Positions 36,301-44,202 of a stretch of DNA of 64,000 bases are shown one piece after another. This DNA is from Klebsiella huaxiensis (GTDB lineage: Bacteria; Pseudomonadota; Gammaproteobacteria; Enterobacterales; Enterobacteriaceae). Positions within the stretch are counted from its first letter, which is position 1; each line of letters opens with the position of its first letter. Both the position numbers and the translations under genes were made by a program. Under the pieces are notes generated by a model. The model made no database searches, was not told the DNA's origin, and worked only from the letters and a program-made list of their open reading frames with translations. The stretch is from the NCBI RefSeq assembly GCF_003261575.2, contig NZ_CP036175.1, positions 2,046,001 through 2,110,000 of the forward strand, written 5' to 3'.

Positions 36301-37023
36301 TGCGATCGGTTGCTGGTGCATTCCATTGCCGATATGAACCGTCTAAAAGGGCTGGGTCTAACCGATAACGTCGCCTTGTTCCCTCATGGGGTCATTAATT
36401 ATTCGGCTTCGGTTGTTCAGAACAAACCGCAGACATTACCGTTAATCGCCAGCTACGGTTTTTGTTTACCACATAAGGGGCTGATGGAGCTGGTTGAATC
36501 CGTTCATCGGTTGAAACAGGCTGGAAAGCCGGTTCGTTTGCGGTTGGTGAATGCCGAATATCCGGTAGGAGAATCGCGTGACCTGGTGGCTGAATTGAAA
36601 GCAGCGGCTCAGCGTCTTGGCGTAACGGATCTGGTTGAGATGCATAATGATTTTCTACCTGATGATGAAAGTCTGCGCTTGCTCTCAGAAGCTGACCTGC
36701 TGATTTTTGCCTATCAGAATACCGGTGAGTCAGCGAGCGGTGCGGTACGCTACGGTATGGCGACGCAAAAGCCTGTTGCCGTCACGCCGCTGGCGATATT
36801 TGATGATCTGGACGATGCCGTCTTTAAATTTGATGGCTGCGGCCTGGATGATATCAGTCAGGGAATTGACCGTATTCTGCAGTCTATTCGTCAGCAGGAT
36901 ACCTGGGCGCTTAGTACTCAGAAACGCGCTGATGCCTGGCGGGAGCAACATGATTACCACGCCGTATCCCGTCGCCTGGTTAATATGTGTCAAGGCTTAG
37001 CAAAAGCTAAATATTTTAAATAA
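33385..37023 (+). CDS. wbdA: WbdA three-module polymerising mannosyltransferase
   Basis: WbdA builds the repeating polymannose chain from GDP-mannose. The 1212-residue protein contains three GT-B modules. Module 1 has EGFGLPVLEAMSCG (about 317-330) and module 2 has EGFGLPIAEAMLSGLP (about 717-732), both with the EX7E donor pattern. Module 3 starts near 835 (RARIGWLTTWNTKCG) and ends with a weaker GESASGAVRYGMATQKP (about 1113), which lacks the second Glu. Two modules are typical of O9a/O3 and three of O8/O5, where the repeat includes a beta-mannose. The start is two bases after wbdD. A stem-loop follows its stop. Confidence 0.93.
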   Translation: MRIVIDLQGAQTESRFRGIGRYSVSIARAIIRNNSQHEVFIALSAMLGESIADVKAQFADLLPPENIVIWHAAGPVRAMDRGNEWRRESAELMREAFLEGLRPDVVFITSLFEGHVDDAVTSVHKFSRRYKVAVLHHDLIPLVQAETYLLDDVYKPYYLQKVEWLKNADLLLTNSGYTAQEAIEHLHLQGEHVQNIAAAADPQFSAADVSASEKETVLGHYGIQREFVLYAPGGFDSRKNFKRLIEAYAGLSDDLRRAHQLVIVSKLSIGDRQYLESLASGNGLQQGELVLTGYVPENELIQLYRLCKLFIFASLHEGFGLPVLEAMSCGAPAIGSNVTSIPEVIGNPDALFDPYSVSSIREKIAQCLTDAHFLARVKELAQQQAGNFSWDKAAVTALEAFEKIAAEGKSDVPSSPAALVQQILAITQGQPEDRDLRLCATAIDYNLKTTELYQLDDSALNWRVEGPFDSSYSLALVNREFARALAGDGVDVLLHSTEGPGDFAPDAAFMAQAENSDLLNFYNKCRAVEAGEKVDILSRNIYPPRVADMNARVKLLHCYAWEETGFPQPWIGEFNRELDGVLCTSEHVRKVLIDNGLSVPAFVVGNGCDHWLNTPAKSANKAKDGTFRFLHVSSCFPRKGVQAMLQAWGRAFTRRDNVSLIIKTFDNPHNEIDAWLAQAQSEFADYPAVEVIKADMSASELKGLYESCDVLVAPGCAEGFGLPIAEAMLSGLPAIVTNWSGQLDFVNSQNSWLVDYQFTRVKTHFGLFASTWASVDIDNLTAALKQAAATDKPALRKMADAGRQLILSQFTWAAVAERSQQAVKTLRAHIDIAQHRARIGWLTTWNTKCGIATYSQHLVESAPQGADVIFAPQVSAEELVNPDEGFVLRNWIVGKENNYLENLQQQIDALRLDVIVIQFNYGFFNHRELAAFIRHQHDAGRVVVMAMHSTVDPQKEPTWNFRLAEMADALALCDRLLVHSIADMNRLKGLGLTDNVALFPHGVINYSASVVQNKPQTLPLIASYGFCLPHKGLMELVESVHRLKQAGKPVRLRLVNAEYPVGESRDLVAELKAAAQRLGVTDLVEMHNDFLPDDESLRLLSEADLLIFAYQNTGESASGAVRYGMATQKPVAVTPLAIFDDLDDAVFKFDGCGLDDISQGIDRILQSIRQQDTWALSTQKRADAWREQHDYHAVSRRLVNMCQGLAKAKYFK

Positions 37024-37029
37024 AATAGC

Positions 37030-37060
37030 CCCCTGCATTTTTTGCCTTTTAATGCAGGGG
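37030..37060 (+). other. Stem-loop between wbdA and wbdB
   Basis: Arms CCCCTGCATT (37030-37039) and AATGCAGGGG (37051-37060) form a perfect ten-base stem with an 11-base loop, directly after the wbdA stop. No T run follows, so it is not an ordinary terminator. It sits in the largest internal gap of an otherwise overlapping operon. Confidence 0.7.
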
Positions 37061-37089
37061 CGTATCTGCTTAATGATGTGCCATTCATT

Positions 37090-38235
37090 ATGAAAATTAT
37101 ATTTGCAACTGAGCCAATTAAATATCCACTAACGGGTATTGGTCGTTATTCTCTTGAGCTGGTAAAGCGACTGACTGTTGCCAGCGAAATTGAAGAACTT
37201 AAGTTATTTCACGGTTCTTCATTTATTGACAGCATTCCGCAGGTTGAAAATAAGACGGATACTAAGGCCAGTAACCACGGTAAGCTATCGGCTTTTTTAC
37301 GTCGCCAGCCATTATTTATTGAAGCCTACCGTATATTACACCCTCGTCGTCAGGCATGGGCTTTGCGCGATTATAAAGATTATATTTATCATGGCCCTAA
37401 TTTTTATCTGCCGCATAGACTAGATCGGGCAGTGACCACCTTCCATGATATTTCTATATTTACCCGCCCTGAGTTTCATCCCAAAGAGCGGGTTCGTTAT
37501 ATGGAAAAGTCACTACGTGAAAGTCTGGCATCGGCAAAGCTGATTTTGACCGTGTCTGACTTTTCCCGCAGTGAGATTATTCGGCTGTTTAACTACCCCG
37601 CTGAGCGGATTGTGACGACCCGGCTTGCCTGTAGCCGCGACTATATTCCACGTAGCCCGGTTGAATGTCTGCCAGTACTGCAGAAATATCAGCTGGAGTG
37701 GCAGCGCTATGCGCTTTATATCGGCACTATGGAACCACGGAAAAATATTCGTGGTTTATTGCAGGCCTATCAACTTCTGCCAATGGAGACGCGTATGCGT
37801 TACCCTCTGATCCTTAGCGGTTACCGCGGGTGGGAAGACGATGCGCTGTGGCAGATTGTTGAACGCGGAACGCGTGAAGGATGGATACGTTATTTGGGTT
37901 ACGTGCCGGATGACGATCTCCCGTATTTATATGCGGCAGCCAGAACATTTATTTATCCCTCGTTTTATGAAGGATTCGGATTACCTATTCTTGAAGCAAT
38001 GTCTTGCGGTATTCCGGTAGTATGCTCCAATGTGACTTCATTACCTGAAGTTGCCGGAGATGCAGGGTTGTTATCAGACCCTAATGATGTAGATGCGATA
38101 AGCGCTCATATTTTGCAAAGTCTGCAGGATGAATACTGGCGGGAGATAGCAGTAGCGCGCGGTTTTATTCAGGCACAACAGTTTTCGTGGGAAACCTGTA
38201 CGGCCCAGACGATCAATGCCTATAAATTACTTTAA
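37090..38235 (+). CDS. wbdB: WbdB mannosyltransferase
   Basis: WbdB adds the second adaptor mannose residues in polymannan O-antigen synthesis, acting after WbdC and before WbdA. The 381-residue GT4 enzyme starts MKIIFATEPIKYPLTGIGRY and has YIGTMEPRKNIRGLL and the donor-site signature PSFYEGFGLPILEAMSCG near residue 298. ATG 37090 was chosen because it gives the family N terminus; an in-frame start 48 bp upstream lies in the loop and arm of the stem-loop, which would be odd. The ribosome site is weak. Confidence 0.91.
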   Translation: MKIIFATEPIKYPLTGIGRYSLELVKRLTVASEIEELKLFHGSSFIDSIPQVENKTDTKASNHGKLSAFLRRQPLFIEAYRILHPRRQAWALRDYKDYIYHGPNFYLPHRLDRAVTTFHDISIFTRPEFHPKERVRYMEKSLRESLASAKLILTVSDFSRSEIIRLFNYPAERIVTTRLACSRDYIPRSPVECLPVLQKYQLEWQRYALYIGTMEPRKNIRGLLQAYQLLPMETRMRYPLILSGYRGWEDDALWQIVERGTREGWIRYLGYVPDDDLPYLYAAARTFIYPSFYEGFGLPILEAMSCGIPVVCSNVTSLPEVAGDAGLLSDPNDVDAISAHILQSLQDEYWREIAVARGFIQAQQFSWETCTAQTINAYKLL

Positions 38236-38244
38236 GGGTGCAAG

Positions 38245-39360
38245 TTGAGAGTTTTACACGTCTATAAGACCTATTATCCGAATACCTACGGTGGTATTGA
38301 ACAGGTCATTTATCAGTTGTGCCAGGGCAGCGCTCGCCGGGGAATCGCTGCCGACGTATTTACCTTTTCACCAGATAAAAATACCGGGCCTGTGGCTTAT
38401 GAAGAGCACCAGGTTATCTATAATAAGCAATTAATTGAAATCGCCTCTACGCCATTTTCCTTGAGCGCGTTAAAGCGATTTAATAAAATTAAAGATAACT
38501 ACGATATTATTAACTACCACTTTCCGTTTCCATTTATGGATATGCTGCATCTTATGGGGCATCCAAAAGCGAAAACGGTCGTCACTTATCATTCCGATAT
38601 TGTGAAACAAAAGCGGTTAATGAAATTATATCAGCCATTGCAGGAGCAATTTCTCTCCAGCGTGGACTGTATTGTGGCATCTTCACCTAACTATGTTGCG
38701 TCCAGCCAGACGTTGCAAAAGTACTTGGATAAAACGGTGGTAATCCCTTTTGGCCTTGAGCAAAAGGATGTACAGCATAACCCTCAGCGCGTGGCCTACT
38801 GGCGTGAGAAAGTCGGCGATAGCTTTTTCCTGTTTGTTGGCGCATTCCGTTATTACAAAGGATTGCATATTCTGCTGGATGCCGCCGAACGTAGTCGGCT
38901 GCCAATCGTGATTGTCGGCGGCGGCCCGCTTGAAGCGGAGGTTCGCCGGGAGGCAGAGCGACGCGGCCTGAGCAACGTGGTCTTTACCGGCACCCTGAAT
39001 GATGAGGATAAATATATTCTCTTTCAGCTTTGTCGCGGGGTGGTTTTCCCTTCCCACCTGCGTTCCGAAGCTTTTGGCATTACCTTGCTGGAAGGCGCGC
39101 GCTTCGCCCGCCCGCTGATCTCTTGTGAGATTGGTACTGGAACTTCGTTTATCAATCAGGATAAGGTCAATGGCTGCGTCATCCCACCCGATGATAGCGC
39201 GGCGTTGGTTGAGGCGATGAACGAGTTGTGGAACAGTGATGAAACGGCTGCGCGCTATGGCGCAAATTCACGCCGTCGCTTTGAGGAGATGTTTACCGCA
39301 GAGCATATGATTGATGCTTACGTTAATCTCTACAACACATTACTGGAAAAGAAATCCTGA
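38245..39360 (+). CDS. wbdC: WbdC mannosyltransferase
   Basis: WbdC adds the first mannose to the GlcNAc-lipid primer made by WecA. The 371-residue GT4 enzyme begins RVLHVYKTYYPNTYGGIEQV, has FLFVGAFRYYKGLHILLDA and the donor-site region SEAFGITLLEGARFARPLI. The start codon is TTG at 38245, supported by AAGGGTG about six bases upstream and by conservation of the N terminus; no ATG or GTG lies in frame nearby. A TTG start may keep this initiator enzyme at a low level. It is the last O-locus gene and converges on hisI. Confidence 0.91.
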   Translation: MRVLHVYKTYYPNTYGGIEQVIYQLCQGSARRGIAADVFTFSPDKNTGPVAYEEHQVIYNKQLIEIASTPFSLSALKRFNKIKDNYDIINYHFPFPFMDMLHLMGHPKAKTVVTYHSDIVKQKRLMKLYQPLQEQFLSSVDCIVASSPNYVASSQTLQKYLDKTVVIPFGLEQKDVQHNPQRVAYWREKVGDSFFLFVGAFRYYKGLHILLDAAERSRLPIVIVGGGPLEAEVRREAERRGLSNVVFTGTLNDEDKYILFQLCRGVVFPSHLRSEAFGITLLEGARFARPLISCEIGTGTSFINQDKVNGCVIPPDDSAALVEAMNELWNSDETAARYGANSRRRFEEMFTAEHMIDAYVNLYNTLLEKKS

Positions 39361-39373
39361 ACTTCAGCGCTTC

Positions 39374-39393
39374 GCCCCCGCCTTCGCGGGGGC
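39374..39393. terminator. Hairpin between convergent wbdC and hisI
   Basis: GCCCCCGC-CTTC-GCGGGGGC is a perfect eight-base stem with a four-base loop midway between the wbdC and hisI stops. There is no T run on either strand, so intrinsic termination is uncertain; the position suggests a two-way transcript end. Confidence 0.6.
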
Positions 39394-39401
39394 AAACAGC
39401 A

Positions 39402-39998
39402 TCAGTGACGACTCTTCAGATTATTAATCACATCCGTCAAGTTCAACTCCTGATCCTGCAGCAGCACCAGCAGGTGATACATCAAATCCGACGCCTCATT
39501 CTTCAGCTCGAACTTATCATGCACCGTCGCGGCCAGCGCGGTTTCCACGCCTTCTTCTCCCACTTTCTGCGCAATACGCTTGGTACCGCTGGCATAGAGC
39601 TTCGCGGTATAGGAGCTTTCAGGATCAGCGTGTTTGCGTTCCGCCAACAGTTGCTCCAGTTGATACAAGAACAGCCACTGGTGGCCGGTATCGCCGAAGC
39701 AGCTTGAGGTGCCTTTATGGCAGGTTGGGCCAATCGGATTGACCAGCACCAGCAGGGTGTCGTTATCGCAATCCGGGGTGATGCTGACCACGTTAAGGAA
39801 ATTGCCTGACGTTTCCCCCTTGGTCCACAGACGCTGTTTGGTCCGTGAATAGAAAGTTACCTTGCCGGTTTCTTCGGTTTTCGCCAGCGCTTCCTGGTTC
39901 ATATAACCCAGCATCAGCACTTCCCCGGAAACGGCGTGCTGCACGATGACCGGCATCAGACCATCGGTTTTTTGCCAATCCAGCTGTTCAGTTAACAT
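39402..39998 (-). CDS. hisI: Phosphoribosyl-AMP cyclohydrolase / phosphoribosyl-ATP pyrophosphatase
   Basis: HisI (HisIE) does steps two and three of histidine synthesis. The 198-residue fusion has the cyclohydrolase part first (MLGYMNQEALAKTEETGKVT, TPDCDNDTLLVLV, GPTCHKGTSSCF with the metal Cys/His) and the pyrophosphatase part second (KVGEEGVETALAA). It is the last gene of the operon and overlaps the end of hisF by seven bases. Motifs are intact. Confidence 0.97.
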   Translation of the reverse strand: MLTEQLDWQKTDGLMPVIVQHAVSGEVLMLGYMNQEALAKTEETGKVTFYSRTKQRLWTKGETSGNFLNVVSITPDCDNDTLLVLVNPIGPTCHKGTSSCFGDTGHQWLFLYQLEQLLAERKHADPESSYTAKLYASGTKRIAQKVGEEGVETALAATVHDKFELKNEASDLMYHLLVLLQDQELNLTDVINNLKSRH

Positions 39999-40768
39999 AC
40001 CCTAATCTCCACGCCCTGTGCTGCCAGGTACGTTTTCAGTTCACCAATATTGATAATTTGCTTATGGAACACCGAGGCGGCCAGCGCACCGTCGACGTTG
40101 GCGTCGCGGAAGGCTTCCAGGAAGTGTTCCATAGTGCCCGCGCCGCCGGAAGCGATCAGTGGCACGTGGCATACGGCGCGTACCTTGCTTAACTGTTCCA
40201 GGTCGTAGCCGTTACGCACGCCGTCCTGGTTCATCATGTTGAGGACAATCTCGCCGGCCCCGCGCTTCTGCACTTCCTGCACCCAGTCCAGCGTTTCCCA
40301 CTGCGTTACCCGCGTGCGGCTCTCATCGCCGGTATACTGATTGACGTGATACTTACCGCTATCGGCGTCAAACCAGGTATCGATGCCGACCACAATACAC
40401 TGCACGCCGAAACGGTCGGCGAGGCGGGTAATCAACGTCGGGTCCGCGAGGGCGGGGGAGTTGATAGAGATTTTATCCGCACCGAAGGAGAGGATCTGCG
40501 CTGCATCGTCCAGCGACTTAATGCCGCCAGCGACGCAGAACGGAATATCGATCACTTCCGCGACCCGCGACACCCAGCTTTTGTCCACCACGCGGCCATC
40601 GCTGGAGGCGGTAATATCGTAGAACACCAGCTCATCCGCGCCTTCGTCGGCATAGCGTTTTGCCAGCGGGACGATATCACCGATGATTTCGTGATTACGG
40701 AACTGCACGCCTTTCACTACCTGGCCGTCGCGAACGTCGAGACAGGGGATTATCCGTTTTGCCAGCAT
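39992..40768 (-). CDS. hisF: Imidazole glycerol phosphate synthase, cyclase subunit
   Basis: HisF uses ammonia delivered by HisH to make imidazole glycerol phosphate and AICAR. The 258-residue (beta-alpha)8 barrel starts LAKRIIPCLDVRDGQVVKGV with the catalytic Asp11 and has GADKISINSPAL, and IASGGAGTMEHF with phosphate-binding glycines. It overlaps hisA by 19 bp and hisI by seven, the normal enterobacterial arrangement. Confidence 0.98.
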   Translation of the reverse strand: MLAKRIIPCLDVRDGQVVKGVQFRNHEIIGDIVPLAKRYADEGADELVFYDITASSDGRVVDKSWVSRVAEVIDIPFCVAGGIKSLDDAAQILSFGADKISINSPALADPTLITRLADRFGVQCIVVGIDTWFDADSGKYHVNQYTGDESRTRVTQWETLDWVQEVQKRGAGEIVLNMMNQDGVRNGYDLEQLSKVRAVCHVPLIASGGAGTMEHFLEAFRDANVDGALAASVFHKQIINIGELKTYLAAQGVEIRVC

Positions 40769-41487
40769 TGAATGGCCTCCGTTACGTTAAATTTACCTTC
40801 CAGCAGCGCGCGACCGACAATCACCCCGCGCACCCCGGTACCGCGCAGCGCGGCGATATCATTGAGATCGCCAATGCCGCCGGAGGACTGAAACGCCACC
40901 TGCGGATAGCGAGCGCAAACTTCTTCATACAGCGAGACGTTTGACCCGGCCAGGGTACCGTCGCGGGAAATATCGGTACACAGTACGTGCTGTAGGCCGA
41001 CGGATTGATAGCTCTCCACCAACTCTTCCAGCGTGACGCCGGAATTTTCCTGCCAGCCGCTAACCGCCACCTGCTTATTACCTTCGGCGTCGATGCGCAC
41101 GTCCAGCGCCAGCACCAGGTGCTGTGGGCCAAAACGTTTAAACCAGCCTTTCACCACTTCCGGCGACTTCACCGCCGTCGAACCCACCACCACGCGCGCC
41201 ACGCCCGCTTCAAGCAGGGCTGCCACGTCTTCTTCCGTCCGCACGCCGCCGCCAACCTGCACTGGCACATTGACGCCTGCCACCAGCGTTTTAAGCAGTG
41301 GGATCTGGCGCTTTGCCGGGTCTTTTGCGCCAGTCAGGTCGACCAGGTGCAGCACTTCGGCCCCTTGCGCCGCATAAGACTGCAGGCGCGGCAGCGGATC
41401 GTTGCCGTAGTCGCGCTGTTGACCATAATCGCCCTGATGGAGGCGAACAACCGTGCCGTCAATTAAATCTAAAGCAGGAATGATCAT
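40750..41487 (-). CDS. hisA: Phosphoribosylformimino-AICAR ribotide isomerase
   Basis: HisA opens the ring of the ribosyl moiety in ProFAR (Amadori rearrangement). The 245-residue barrel begins MIIPALDLIDGTVVRLHQGD with the catalytic Asp8 and has QVGGGVRTEEDV, VLCTDISRDGTLAG with the second catalytic Asp, and QSSGGIGDLND. ATG 41487 overlaps the hisH stop (TGATG); a GTG three bases earlier would add one residue. The length equals the E. coli enzyme. Confidence 0.98.
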   Translation of the reverse strand: MIIPALDLIDGTVVRLHQGDYGQQRDYGNDPLPRLQSYAAQGAEVLHLVDLTGAKDPAKRQIPLLKTLVAGVNVPVQVGGGVRTEEDVAALLEAGVARVVVGSTAVKSPEVVKGWFKRFGPQHLVLALDVRIDAEGNKQVAVSGWQENSGVTLEELVESYQSVGLQHVLCTDISRDGTLAGSNVSLYEEVCARYPQVAFQSSGGIGDLNDIAALRGTGVRGVIVGRALLEGKFNVTEAIQCWQNG

Positions 41488-42077
41488 CACATCTCCAGGA
41501 AGTTTTTCAGCAGCTGCGCCCCGGCGCTGCCGGAGCGTTCGGGGTGGAACTGGACGCCAAAAAAGTTATCTTTCTGCACCGCCGCGGTGAAGGCTTCGCC
41601 GTAGTTGCACTGAGCAATGGTATTGGTGTTAACCGGCATTGCATAGCTATGGACGAAATAGAAATACGCCCCGTCTTCAATGCCGCGGAACAGACGGTCG
41701 CCCGCTTTGGCGTACACCCGGTTCCAGCCCATATGCGGCAGCGGCAGGCCGTGGTCGGTCATTTTCGGCACATCCTGTTCGATAATGCCCAGCAGGTCGA
41801 CGCCGTTATTCTCTTCGCTGCGTTTTCCCAGTAGCTGCATGCCGAGGCAGATGCCCAGCACCGGCTGCGTACAGGCTTTGATCAGCTCGATCAAATCGCG
41901 CTCGCGCAGCTGGTCCATTGCCGCCTGAGCGGTACCGACGCCCGGGAGAAACAGCTTGTCGGCGCGCAGCACCACGTCCGGGTCGCGGCTGACCACCGGC
42001 TCATAGCCGTGGCGGCTTACCGCAGATTTCACCGAATTGAGGTTGGCGCAGCCGGTATCAAGGATCACCACGTTCAT
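41487..42077 (-). CDS. hisH: Imidazole glycerol phosphate synthase, glutaminase subunit
   Basis: HisH hydrolyses glutamine and passes ammonia to HisF. The 196-residue class I amidotransferase has LGICLGMQLLG with the nucleophile Cys near residue 77 and VQFHPERSG with the His/Glu of the triad near 178. ATG 42077 overlaps the hisB stop (TGATG), and the length is that of the E. coli protein; a GTG three bases upstream was set aside. Confidence 0.98.
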   Translation of the reverse strand: MNVVILDTGCANLNSVKSAVSRHGYEPVVSRDPDVVLRADKLFLPGVGTAQAAMDQLRERDLIELIKACTQPVLGICLGMQLLGKRSEENNGVDLLGIIEQDVPKMTDHGLPLPHMGWNRVYAKAGDRLFRGIEDGAYFYFVHSYAMPVNTNTIAQCNYGEAFTAAVQKDNFFGVQFHPERSGSAGAQLLKNFLEM

Positions 42078-43144
42078 CACAGTACCCCTTTTGAAGACGG
42101 CAGCGTGTCGCCCTGGACGCGAATCGCCTGGCGCAGCGTGCGGCCAAAGGCTTTAAACAGGCTCTCTACGCGGTGATGGTCGTTTTTACCCTTGGTTTTC
42201 AGGTGCAAAGTCACCGCCATGGTGTAGGAGAGCGAGCGGAAGAAGTGCTCAACCATCTCGGTGCTCAGGTCGCCAACGCGCTGATAGGTAAAGTCGGCGC
42301 GATATTCCAGGTGCGGGCGGCCAGAGATATCCAGCGCACAGCGGGCCAGACATTCGTCCATCGGCAGCACAAAGCCGAAACGACCGATGCCGCGTTTGTC
42401 ACCCAGCGCCAGCTTCAGCGCTTCGCCCAGCGCGAGGCCAGTATCTTCCACGGTGTGGTGATCGTCGATATAGAGGTCGCCGCCAACGTTGATTTCCAGG
42501 CGGAATCCACCGTGGGTGGCGATTTGATCGAGCATATGATCGAAGAAGCCGACGCCGGTGTGAATTTTGCTGCCGCCTTCTCGGTCCAGCCACACTTTGA
42601 CATCAACCTGCGTCTCCTTAGTGTTGCGCTCGACGTGGGCATAGCGGTCGCGGCGGGTCAGCTGCTCGCAAATGGTTGGCCAGTCCAGTTTCTCACGGTC
42701 ATAACGTAGGCCAATGATACCCATGTTTTCCGCCAGTTGGATGTCTGTCGCGCGATCGCCAATCACGTAGCTGTGGGCGGTATCCATCACGCCTTCTGCC
42801 AGCCACGGCAGCACCAGTTTGGTTTTTGGCTTGCGGCAGTCGCAGTTATCGGCCGGCAGGTGTGGACAAATCAACACTTCGTCAAAATTGACGCCTTGCG
42901 AGGTGAAAATCTGCATCATCAGGTTGTGCGGACCGTCGAACTCGTCCTGCGGCAGGCTGGCAGTCCCCAGACCGTCCTGGTTGGTGATCATCACCAGCTT
43001 GTAGCCTTCCTGCTGAAGCTTCAGCAGGGCCGGAATTACCTGCGGCTCAAAGGCCAGCTTATCAAAGCGGTCTACCTGAAAATCAACCGGTGGCTCGGAA
43101 ATCAGCGTACCGTCACGGTCAATAAAGAGAAACTTCTGGGTCAT
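42077..43144 (-). CDS. hisB: Histidinol-phosphatase / imidazoleglycerol-phosphate dehydratase
   Basis: HisB is the bifunctional enzyme for steps seven and nine. The 355-residue protein has an N-terminal HAD phosphatase (FLFIDRDGTLISEPP, with zinc-type CPHLPADNCDCRKP) and a C-terminal dehydratase with the manganese motifs GVGFFDHMLDQIATHGG and YIDDHHTVEDTGLALG. All key residues are present. It overlaps hisC by four bases. Confidence 0.98.
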   Translation of the reverse strand: MTQKFLFIDRDGTLISEPPVDFQVDRFDKLAFEPQVIPALLKLQQEGYKLVMITNQDGLGTASLPQDEFDGPHNLMMQIFTSQGVNFDEVLICPHLPADNCDCRKPKTKLVLPWLAEGVMDTAHSYVIGDRATDIQLAENMGIIGLRYDREKLDWPTICEQLTRRDRYAHVERNTKETQVDVKVWLDREGGSKIHTGVGFFDHMLDQIATHGGFRLEINVGGDLYIDDHHTVEDTGLALGEALKLALGDKRGIGRFGFVLPMDECLARCALDISGRPHLEYRADFTYQRVGDLSTEMVEHFFRSLSYTMAVTLHLKTKGKNDHHRVESLFKAFGRTLRQAIRVQGDTLPSSKGVL

Positions 43145-44202
43145 ACATTCTCCGCAGTCAAAGCGTCAATGACGCGCTGGCTCTCTGCACGAGTACCGAT
43201 AGTGATACGCAAACAGCCGCTTAATGAAGGTTGTTTATTCTGGTCACGTAAGATAATGCCCTGATCCCACAAAGATTTAAACACTGCGCTGGAAGCGGTA
43301 ATCCGCACCAGAACGTAGTTAGTCTCGGAGTCGAACACTTCTTCAACGCAGGCGATGTTGCGCAACTGGCTGACCAGATAATCGCGCTCGTCGAGGATCT
43401 GCGCCACGCGTGCCCGCATTGCGGCAATCCCTTCCGTGCTGAGCGCCTGGGCGGCGATATCGGCAACCGGGGTAGAAAGCGGATAGGGGGCGATCACCTT
43501 CATCAGCACGTTAATCACTTCGGCGTTGGCGAGGGTAAAGCCACAGCGCAGTCCGGCCAGCGCGAACGCTTTGGACAGCGTGCGCAGGACCACCAGGTGC
43601 GGATATTCGTTCAGCCAGGTCGCCAGCGTCGCCTGCGGGCAGAACTCAATATAGGCTTCATCCGCCACCACGATAGCTTTACCGCGCGCCATCTCCAGCA
43701 GGGTGCGGAAATCTTTCGGGTTGATAATCTGCCCGGTCGGGTTGTTTGGGCTGCAAACAAACACCACTTTCACACCGTCGAGATTCGCCGCGATACCCGG
43801 CAGATCCAACTGCCAGTCGGCGAGCGTCGGCACGGTGCGGCAGGTCACGCCGATAGTTTCGGCACTGACGCTATACATACCGTAGGTCGGTGGGCAGTAG
43901 AGCACTGCATCCTGATCTGGTTCACAGAAGGCGCGGATCAGCAGTTCAATACCTTCGTCAGCGCCGCGGCTGACCAGCACCTGTTCCGGCTTCACACCCG
44001 CGTACTGTGCGTAGCGTTCAATCACTGCTTTCGGTTGCGGTTCCGGGTAGCGGTTCAGCGTTTGCTCGGTTAGCTGAAATTCTACCGCCGTGGGGAATTC
44101 GTTGGCGTTCAGCCAGACATCGCCTTTTCCGCCCAGACGGCGAGCAGATTGATACGGCGTCAGCGCGCGGACGTTGGCGCGGGCTAAATCTTCGATGCTC
44201 AT
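43141..44202 (-). CDS. hisC: Histidinol-phosphate aminotransferase
   Basis: HisC transfers an amino group from glutamate to imidazole-acetol phosphate using PLP. The 353-residue class I/II aminotransferase has SPNNPTGQ, VVADEAYIEF with the PLP-binding Asp, and RTLSKAFALAGLRCGF with the Schiff-base Lys near residue 211. Start and stop overlap the neighbouring genes by four bases. Confidence 0.98.
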   Translation of the reverse strand: MSIEDLARANVRALTPYQSARRLGGKGDVWLNANEFPTAVEFQLTEQTLNRYPEPQPKAVIERYAQYAGVKPEQVLVSRGADEGIELLIRAFCEPDQDAVLYCPPTYGMYSVSAETIGVTCRTVPTLADWQLDLPGIAANLDGVKVVFVCSPNNPTGQIINPKDFRTLLEMARGKAIVVADEAYIEFCPQATLATWLNEYPHLVVLRTLSKAFALAGLRCGFTLANAEVINVLMKVIAPYPLSTPVADIAAQALSTEGIAAMRARVAQILDERDYLVSQLRNIACVEEVFDSETNYVLVRITASSAVFKSLWDQGIILRDQNKQPSLSGCLRITIGTRAESQRVIDALTAENV

